A stretch of DNA of 11,300 nucleotides from JAVKSL01 sp039583695 (GTDB lineage Bacteria > Actinomycetota > Acidimicrobiia > Acidimicrobiales > JAJPHD01). A program made the translations under genes and the position numbers. The stretch spans positions 1-11,300 of the forward strand of contig JAVKSL010000082.1 in assembly GCA_039583695.1 (NCBI GenBank), written 5' to 3'. Below are positions 1 to 3,879 of the stretch, piece after piece. Under the pieces are notes generated by a model, which did no database searches, was not told the origin of the DNA, and saw nothing but the letters and a program-made list of their open reading frames with translations. How positions within the stretch are numbered: the first letter of the stretch is position 1; each line of letters starts with the position of its first letter.

Positions 1-718
1 TGGACCCATTAGCCGCGGTGACGCTATCCGTGTTCCCCTTGGGCGGATGTGTGAGTCCCACAATGGCGCAGCCCGTGCGCTCCGCCACCGCGGCAAGCGC
101 TGCCAGCGCCGATCCAACATTGGCGTAGTTATGGGAATCCCCGGCGACGGCGTAGCCCAATCCGTCAACAGTGACGAGCCCGAGCCCCTCGGCCGTTATC
201 CGCTCCTCGAGAAGCGCGCAATCCCCCGGCAGTCGCCACAGGCGCCCGTAGGGCAGCCCGTCGTCGCCGTGGTCCTCGACATCTCCCAGGATCGCCACTC
301 GGCTCAGGTCGGCGCCAGCGGCGCTCAGCCGGGCAACCAGGCGCTCGTCCGGCTCCTCCAGGGAGAGCATCCCGGCTCGGATCGGCTCCCGGTGCGCGCT
401 CTCGCCGGGCCAGGGGCGTCCGCTCGTCACCAGGGCCACTACCCAGGCAATGAACGTGCTCTTCCCTGCGCCTTGGCGCCCGATCAGCAGATGGAGCACA
501 GCCCCAGCAAGCCAACCTCGCCAGTGCCAATCCGGGCGGGACGGCGTGATCTCGGCAGCCGGCCGGGCCGTCAAAACGGCGCGCTCGGCAGCGGGGATAC
601 CGGGCGCCCGTGCTGCGGCGGCGGGCGGGCTCACATTGGTGCTCGCCGCCGGGAGGTGACCGTCAGCGTCGAGCCCGCCAAGACGGAACACCTCAGCCAC
701 ATCGGGCCGCGGTGCCAT
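1..718 (-). CDS. RepA-like AAA ATPase of an integrative element (partial, C-terminus beyond window)
   Basis: The first 239 codons of a P-loop ATPase are visible; the frame stays open to the left edge. Seen: Walker A GRQGAGKST at residues 80-88, a Walker B strand LGLVTVDGL at 179-187 with D185, and a THPPK motif at 223-227 in the usual place of a RecA-fold sensor. This order matches the AAA_25/RepA-type replicative helicase ATPases found on actinobacterial integrative elements, prophages and plasmids, where a primase or replication protein is often nearby. The ATG at 718-716 overlaps the TAA of the upstream gene (TAATG), and GGAGG at 725-729 lies six bases ahead of it, so coupled translation is likely. 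Residues 1-65 are Ala/Pro-rich and look disordered. The role in element replication is inferred. A DNA-repair or transfer ATPase of the same fold is the main alternative. Confidence 0.85.
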   Translation of the reverse strand, partial: MAPRPDVAEVFRLGGLDADGHLPAASTNVSPPAAAARAPGIPAAERAVLTARPAAEITPSRPDWHWRGWLAGAVLHLLIGRQGAGKSTFIAWVVALVTSGRPWPGESAHREPIRAGMLSLEEPDERLVARLSAAGADLSRVAILGDVEDHGDDGLPYGRLWRLPGDCALLEERITAEGLGLVTVDGLGYAVAGDSHNYANVGSALAALAAVAERTGCAIVGLTHPPKGNTDSVTAANGS

Positions 719-1161
719 TAGGCACCTCCAAGTCCGGCGGCGAGCGCTGCAGCGGCCGCTCCAGCGTCTAGTCCGGCTTCGTCCGCGAGGTCGAGCAGGC
801 CGGCAACGGCGGCTGCCGGAGACCTGCCCGCCTCCACGACGTGCGAGCGCAGCCACCCCGCCACGCGGCGCAGCTCGGTGAGGTCAATATCGCCCAGCGT
901 CGGCGCGGCCGCGTTGGGCTCTAGCGCTCGGGCCACAACCGCTTGCACCTCCGGCGTGACCGGCGGTGGCGGCCCCAGCGCGGTCCAGCGGTCTATAACC
1001 GAAGCCATCGCCTCGGCCATCTCGGGGCGGTCGAGCGCTGCCAGCTGGGGCCATTCGGGCTCCGGCAGCTCCTGCTCGGCGAGGGCCTCGGCCAGCTTCT
1101 TGACGCTGTAAAGCTCGAACAGCTCGGCGGTCGTGAGCTGGTCCACCTCGACGGCGCTCAT
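718..1161 (-). CDS. Hypothetical protein of the integrative element, 147 aa
   Basis: I do not recognise this protein. It is acidic, largely helical in composition and Ala/Leu-rich, with no signal peptide, membrane segment or metal motif. The N-terminal part (residues 1-60) is rich in Glu and Leu, a PPPP linker follows near residue 85, and the C-terminus is a long Ala-rich stretch. The start is well supported: ATG at 1161-1159 overlaps the TGA of the preceding gene (ATGA), and a strong GGAGGA site at 1171-1176 lies nine bases upstream. Its stop overlaps the ATG of the RepA-like ATPase gene by one base. It is therefore probably translated together with the ATPase and may be an accessory replication or regulatory protein; that role is inferred from position only. 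Confidence 0.75.
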   Translation of the reverse strand: MSAVEVDQLTTAELFELYSVKKLAEALAEQELPEPEWPQLAALDRPEMAEAMASVIDRWTALGPPPPVTPEVQAVVARALEPNAAAPTLGDIDLTELRRVAGWLRSHVVEAGRSPAAAVAGLLDLADEAGLDAGAAAAALAAGLGGA

Positions 1162-1430
1162 GCCGCCCGCTCCTCCGGGTGGAGGTCATACCGGGTGATC
1201 GTGAGTACCATGGCGCTGGCGAGGTGGTGGAGCTCGTAGGCGACGATCACCGGGTCGTCGACGTCGAGGAGGACCCGGTGGGCCTCGTCGAGGAGGCGTG
1301 CCAGGTTTAGCTCAGCGCGCCGGCGAGCGATGTCGCTAAGCTGGGATCGGCTGGTGAGGCCAAGATGATGTGCGCCCGCCCCGGCTCCGGTCGGGGCGGT
1401 GCCGCGTCCGTCAAGCAACGCGACCACCAC
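1158..1430 (-). CDS. Small hypothetical protein of the integrative element, about 90 aa
   Basis: No family is recognised. The C-terminal two thirds look like a folded helical domain with alternating hydrophobic and charged residues (for example ARRRAELNLARLLDEAHRVL), ending close to an HPEERAA tail. The frame is open back to a TTG at 1448. I prefer one of two adjacent GTG codons at 1430 or 1427, because the TTG has no ribosome-binding site and a GAGG lies 12-15 bases before the GTGs. The start is nevertheless uncertain. The gene overlaps the end of the excisionase gene by about 20 bases and overlaps the next gene by ATGA, which places it firmly in the same transcript. It has no visible membrane segment. 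Confidence 0.65.
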   Translation of the reverse strand: MVVALLDGRGTAPTGAGAGAHHLGLTSRSQLSDIARRRAELNLARLLDEAHRVLLDVDDPVIVAYELHHLASAMVLTITRYDLHPEERAA

Positions 1431-1665
1431 CCACGCGGCCGGCCTCAAGCACGGCGGCGAGCGCCGATTCTGGGATCAAGATGCGGCGACTATTGGGCAG
1501 GACAATGTGCAAAATGTCGCCGCGTGCCAGGCGCCGGTACAGCTCCCGACGCGACAAACGGAGCACGTCGGCGCATTCTTCTGGCGTTAGGTACTGCTCT
1601 TGGAGGATCGCAGGCTTTGGATTGCGCTCTTCAGCCCGGTTGCGGGCCGTAATGGACTTTGACAC
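1411..1665 (-). CDS. AlpA/Xis-type excisionase-like DNA-binding protein, 84 aa
   Basis: This is a small basic protein with one winged helix-turn-helix of the excisionase / AlpA (HTH_17, MerR-like) type. The helix-turn-helix lies at residues 26-51 (LTPEECADVLRLSRRELYRR, then LARGDI), followed by the wing strand RRILIPESAL at 60-69. The length of 84 residues is typical. Such proteins bind near att sites and direct a tyrosine integrase toward excision, or act as transcriptional activators of element genes. The start is a GTG at 1665-1663 with a good AAAGGA site at 1673-1678, seven bases away. It is the first gene of the run that leads to the RepA-like ATPase, so it may control excision and replication together. 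No integrase gene is in the window; it should lie further left. A purely regulatory role is the alternative. Confidence 0.85.
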   Translation of the reverse strand: MSKSITARNRAEERNPKPAILQEQYLTPEECADVLRLSRRELYRRLARGDILHIVLPNSRRILIPESALAAVLEAGRVGGGRVA

Positions 1666-1682
1666 GGTGATTTCCTTTGGTC

Positions 1683-1700
1683 GATTCCGAATGGGGAATC
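1683..1700. promoter_or_regulatory. Inverted repeat just upstream of the excisionase gene, possible operator
   Basis: GATTCC at 1683-1688 and GGAATC at 1695-1700 form a perfect six-base inverted repeat with a six-base centre. It lies 18-35 bases before the excisionase start and directly ahead of its ribosome-binding site. This is a natural place for an operator, possibly autoregulatory. The repeat is short, so chance cannot be excluded. Confidence 0.35.
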
Positions 1701-1772
1701 CCGAAGGTGACGTGCCGTGTGTGCTGGTGGAGCGGAGCTCTCGGCTTGCTTAGCGGAGGCTCTGGGGTGGGA

Positions 1773-2648
1773 TTAGACCCCACTACTCACCAGCCGCCCC
1801 CGGAGGGGCAGGCACAGATGAGTAGTGGGGGGAGCGTTCGGCGCAGCAGGGGCGATGCTCGCCAAGTGCCCCGGTGGCGCTCGGTCCTCATTGTCGCGGG
1901 TGGTCGATGGGAGCGGCTGGCCGAGCGGTATCCGCTCGGCCAGCGCCGCCAGGACGGACAGCGATAGCGCCGCCGACGTCCACCACTCGGTCGGTCCGTA
2001 GAGCAGGTTCAAGGCGGTATCCATCCATGCCCGATAACCCTCAAGCTCGTCTCGGCGCGCCGAGCCCGGTGCTGCTGCCTGCGCCAGCTCGGCGTAGTGA
2101 TCGCTCATCAGGCGAAGGTCTCGGCCGCCGTCATCTGCGGCTACGGTCGGCAGTAGCCCAGAGCCTCGGGGAACCGTGGCCCGTAGGCGCACGAGGGCGC
2201 GCCAGCGCTGCGAGCCCTTGACGGCGTAGGCGGCGCGCAGTGCTCGCAGCTTGCGCGGGGGCACGACCGGCATCGGTGGGGCCACCAGTGCGTTCTCGGC
2301 AGCAGGCTCCCCGGCAGCGTCCTCGGCAGCAAGCTCCGCGATCTTGGCCAAGGCGGCTTGGAACAGCTCTTCCGGAAGGTCGGCATCACGAATCGGCGCG
2401 CCCTGCGCGGCCAGTGCGACAATCTTCGACGCGGCCGCCAGGACGGCCTCGCTGGCCTCGTTCTCTATGTAAAGCTCGCCAAGCTTCAACATCGTGTCTC
2501 GGACAGTTTCGTCCGAGAGCTTGGCAGTACGGTCCGCGTGCTGTGAGCTTATGGTTCGAACCTCGGCGTTAGCTAGCCGGGTGGCGACCCTGGCCGCCTT
2601 GCGCCGTCGCCGCCGGATCACCTGACGACGACCGGGGCCACATCCCAC
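1773..2648 (-). CDS. Hypothetical protein at the right end of the integrative element, 291 aa
   Basis: I recognise no family. Visible layout: a very basic N-terminus (residues 7-20, including RRRRR) that may bind nucleic acid; a helical acidic segment at 44-110; an Ala/Pro linker at about 110-131; a second segment at 132-245 with aromatic residues (GYRAWMD at 204-210 and a WW pair at 222-223); and a low-complexity tail. There is no signal peptide or membrane segment. The start is taken as GTG at 2648-2646: no Shine-Dalgarno precedes it, but a promoter-like pair ends seven bases upstream, which fits a leaderless message. A second in-frame GTG at codon 10 is possible. It is the outermost gene of the element, next to the att site and iterons, so a role in replication, transfer or excision is plausible but unproven. 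The last codons lie in a strong hairpin. Confidence 0.7.
   Translation of the reverse strand: MGCGPGRRQVIRRRRRKAARVATRLANAEVRTISSQHADRTAKLSDETVRDTMLKLGELYIENEASEAVLAAASKIVALAAQGAPIRDADLPEELFQAALAKIAELAAEDAAGEPAAENALVAPPMPVVPPRKLRALRAAYAVKGSQRWRALVRLRATVPRGSGLLPTVAADDGGRDLRLMSDHYAELAQAAAPGSARRDELEGYRAWMDTALNLLYGPTEWWTSAALSLSVLAALAERIPLGQPLPSTTRDNEDRAPPGHLASIAPAAPNAPPTTHLCLPLRGRLVSSGV
1778..1830. repeat. Compound hairpin: 12-bp perfect inverted repeat with a nested 5-bp stem
   Basis: CCCCACTACTCA at 1778-1789 pairs perfectly with TGAGTAGTGGGG at 1819-1830. Inside it GCCCC (1796-1800) pairs with GGGGC (1805-1809) around a CGGA tetraloop, and an extra GCC/GGC pairing lies next to it. The structure covers the last codons of the 291-residue gene and ends two bases before its TAA. 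Neither strand has a T-tract after it, so it is not a standard intrinsic terminator. It could still slow ribosomes, protect an mRNA 3' end, or attenuate read-through to the excisionase gene 110 bases downstream. Confidence 0.7.
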
Positions 2649-2655
2649 GCTTGAA

Positions 2656-2685
2656 AGGATAACACATAATGGTCCAGCGGCGCAA
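2656..2685 (-). promoter_or_regulatory. Probable promoter of the 291-aa gene, giving a leaderless mRNA
   Basis: Read on the minus strand, TTGCGC (2685-2680) and TATCCT (2661-2656) are separated by 18 bases, a reasonable sigma-70-type -35/-10 pair. The -10 ends seven bases before the GTG at 2648, so transcription would begin at or beside the start codon. That agrees with the absence of a Shine-Dalgarno site there. Leaderless messages are common in actinobacteria. Confidence 0.5.
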
Positions 2686-2700
2686 GTAGGCGAAATGGCG
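2679..2700 (+). repeat. Direct repeat copy 1 (22 bp), overlapping the -35 box
   Basis: The motif is GGCGCARGTAGGCGAARTGG plus two more bases; this copy has A at both R positions. It differs from copy 2 at three of 22 positions. It overlaps the -35 element of the minus-strand promoter, so a protein bound here would affect that promoter. Its ends GGCGC and GCGCC (through 2702) are also mutually inverted. Confidence 0.6.
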
Positions 2701-2726
2701 CCGCGCCGGCGGCCCTACCTAGCCTT

Positions 2727-2777
2727 TGTCCGGGAAATGTCCGGGAGATGTCCGGGAACGGTGGCGTTTGCCGGACA
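2727..2777 (+). repeat. Three 11-bp iterons TGTCCGGGA-NN with one inverted partial copy
   Basis: TGTCCGGGA occurs at 2727-2735, 2738-2746 and 2749-2757, an exact 11-bp period and hence the same face of the helix. An inverted CCGGACA follows at 2771-2777. The cluster lies in the gene-free interval between the outermost element gene and the att site. Tandem sites of this kind serve as initiator-binding iterons, integrase arm-type or Xis sites, or a repressor operator. The sequence alone does not decide between these. Confidence 0.7.
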
Positions 2778-2834
2778 TTCGTGGCCTACGGTGGCGCCCC
2801 CGATATGGCCTGTGACCTGCTCTTATGGAGTGTT

Positions 2835-2856
2835 GGCGCAGGTAGGCGAAGTGGCC
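2835..2856 (+). repeat. Direct repeat copy 2 (22 bp), next to the att core
   Basis: This copy has G at both R positions of GGCGCARGTAGGCGAARTGG. It begins 156 bases after copy 1 and ends five bases before the tRNA-derived att core. Its position is suitable for a recombination-protein site such as an integrase core-flanking or arm site. It replaces the 5' half that a tRNA-Val gene would need here. Confidence 0.6.
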
Positions 2857-2861
2857 GAATA

Positions 2862-2909
2862 AGCCTTCACACGGCTGAGGTCGGGAGTTCAAGTCTCCCA
2901 GCGCCCACC
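2862..2909 (+). other. Attachment site: 3' fragment of tRNA-Val(CAC)
   Basis: The segment reads as the 3' half of a tRNA-Val. It has a 4-bp anticodon stem AGCC/GGCT around loop TTCACAC with anticodon CAC (2868-2870), variable loop AGGTC (2878-2882), a perfect T arm GGGAG-TTCAAGT-CTCCC (2883-2899), acceptor strand AGCGCCC (2900-2906), discriminator A and CC. Upstream there is no GGGCGCT acceptor strand and no D arm, and the fifth anticodon-stem pair is A-G at 2861/2877. Homology therefore stops at about 2861. Integrases that enter tRNA 3' ends leave exactly such a displaced fragment at the distal boundary. The element then lies to the left and the old chromosome to the right. Confidence 0.8.
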
Positions 2910-3120
2910 GCTATAAGTGCAGGTCAGCGGCTCTGTTGGGCGGTCCACGGGTTTGTTTGAGGGCTGGGATGGTCCTGGCGGGACCCAAACGGGACCCAGG
3001 GATGCCGAGCGTCACACGGGGCTGTCATAATGGTTGGCACCCACGGATGGATGGGACCCAGCGGCTGGCGGCTCGGGTCCCTGGCCTCCCCTACCAGGCG
3101 CCCTACAGGGAGAAGTCCCC
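2910..3120. other. Intergenic spacer with four GGGWCCC sites
   Basis: No convincing gene is present on either strand. GGGACCC occurs at 2980-2986, 2991-2997 and 3053-3059, the first two 11 bp apart and each followed by A, and GGGTCCC occurs at 3075-3081. The final bases contain the ribosome-binding site of the next gene. The sites could be an operator for that gene or debris of an earlier insertion at this att hotspot. Confidence 0.4.
3107..3113 (+). promoter_or_regulatory. Ribosome-binding site that sets the start of the CpaE/MinD-like gene
   Basis: AGGGAGA lies seven bases before GTG at 3121. The longest open frame would begin at an ATG at 3034 with no such site and with low-complexity codons, so the GTG is preferred. 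Confidence 0.6.
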
Positions 3121-3879
3121 GTGCCCTCATCTCCAAGCCGTGTCTTGTGCTCTGACCCGGTTCACGTTCCGACTGTCAGCATCGCGGCTGCCCGTGGCGG
3201 CGAAGGGGCAACAGTGTGCTCCGCGATGCTCGCCTTGCTGGTATCGGAGCACCTGACAGCCCAGCTCGCCGCAGCGTCACCGGCGGGCCTCGATGATCTG
3301 GCCGCCGTCCTCGGGTACCACCGAGCCAACGTCGTTGACGTCCCGCTCAGGGTGACACCCACACTTCAACTCGGCTCTGAGCTGGCCAGCCCCGCCGACG
3401 TGGTTGTAGTTGACGAGGGGCCGCTCCAGGTGCCGGCGACGCAGCCGGAGACAGGGCTGGCGTCGGATCTGCCCGGGACTCGGCGAGACCGCTGTTACGT
3501 CGTGCTCCGGGGACCTTCGTACCTCGGCCTGCGAACGTTGGCTCGCTTCTGCGGGGCGGGTCTTGACGGGATTATCCTGTTGGAGGAAGCCGGCCGGGCC
3601 ATCGGGGCTGGAGAGGTCGAGGCGGTCACCAGACTGGCGGTGGTGGGCACCGTGGCTTGGGACTCCCGGCTGGCCACGGTGATCGATGCCGGGCTCCTGC
3701 CCAGCTGCCTTTCCCGTCTACACCAAGTTGCGGGCCTTCACGGGCTGGCCAAGCGCCTATGTCAGGAGTCGTTGCCGGGCTCGAACAGCAGTTGCTGGTC
3801 AGATTCAGCGTTATGTCCTGCGACCACGGCTACCAGGTCTCCGAAGGATGCAATCCGCTCGGGCTTGAACACCGACTGA
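3121..3879 (+). CDS. CpaE/MinD-like P-loop protein with degenerate Walker A, 252 aa, 3' end probably altered
   Basis: The protein resembles the short CpaE/MinD/ParA-like proteins of actinobacteria, often encoded beside Flp/Tad pilus genes. Seen: a beta strand and P-loop-like segment VSIAAARGGEGAT at residues 19-31, a hydrophobic strand VVVVDEGP (the Walker B/switch position), and a C-terminal part containing RCYVVLRGPSYLGL, then GIILLEEAGRAIGAGEVEAV and DSRLATVIDAGLL, which follows the family's usual ending. The deviant Walker A KGGxGKT/S lacks both lysines (RGGEGAT), so ATP binding is doubtful. The start is GTG with AGGGAGA seven bases upstream. From about codon 214 the frame lies antisense to the end of the res gene (118-bp convergent overlap), and the sequence there no longer looks like the family. 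The original 3' end was probably lost when the neighbouring operon arrived. Confidence 0.65.
   Translation: MPSSPSRVLCSDPVHVPTVSIAAARGGEGATVCSAMLALLVSEHLTAQLAAASPAGLDDLAAVLGYHRANVVDVPLRVTPTLQLGSELASPADVVVVDEGPLQVPATQPETGLASDLPGTRRDRCYVVLRGPSYLGLRTLARFCGAGLDGIILLEEAGRAIGAGEVEAVTRLAVVGTVAWDSRLATVIDAGLLPSCLSRLHQVAGLHGLAKRLCQESLPGSNSSCWSDSALCPATTATRSPKDAIRSGLNTD

Noticed and set aside
47..721. Plus-strand open frame of 224 codons at the left end
   Set aside because: The minus-strand frame over the same bases encodes clear Walker A, Walker B and THPPK motifs, so the plus frame is its shadow.
1778..1830. Intrinsic terminator
   Set aside because: The hairpin is strong, but no T-tract follows on either strand and it lies within coding sequence.
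2727..2777. CRISPR array
   Set aside because: The units are 9 bp with 2-bp gaps, with no room for spacers; they are iterons.
2831..2909. Complete tRNA-Val gene
   Set aside because: The T arm, anticodon loop and 3' acceptor strand fit, but there is no matching 5' acceptor strand or D arm, and the anticodon stem lacks its fifth pair.
2924..3136. Integrase remnant or small minus-strand gene of 70 codons next to the att site
   Set aside because: No tyrosine recombinase motifs (R-H-R-Y) are visible, and the repeated residues come from the GGGWCCC sites.
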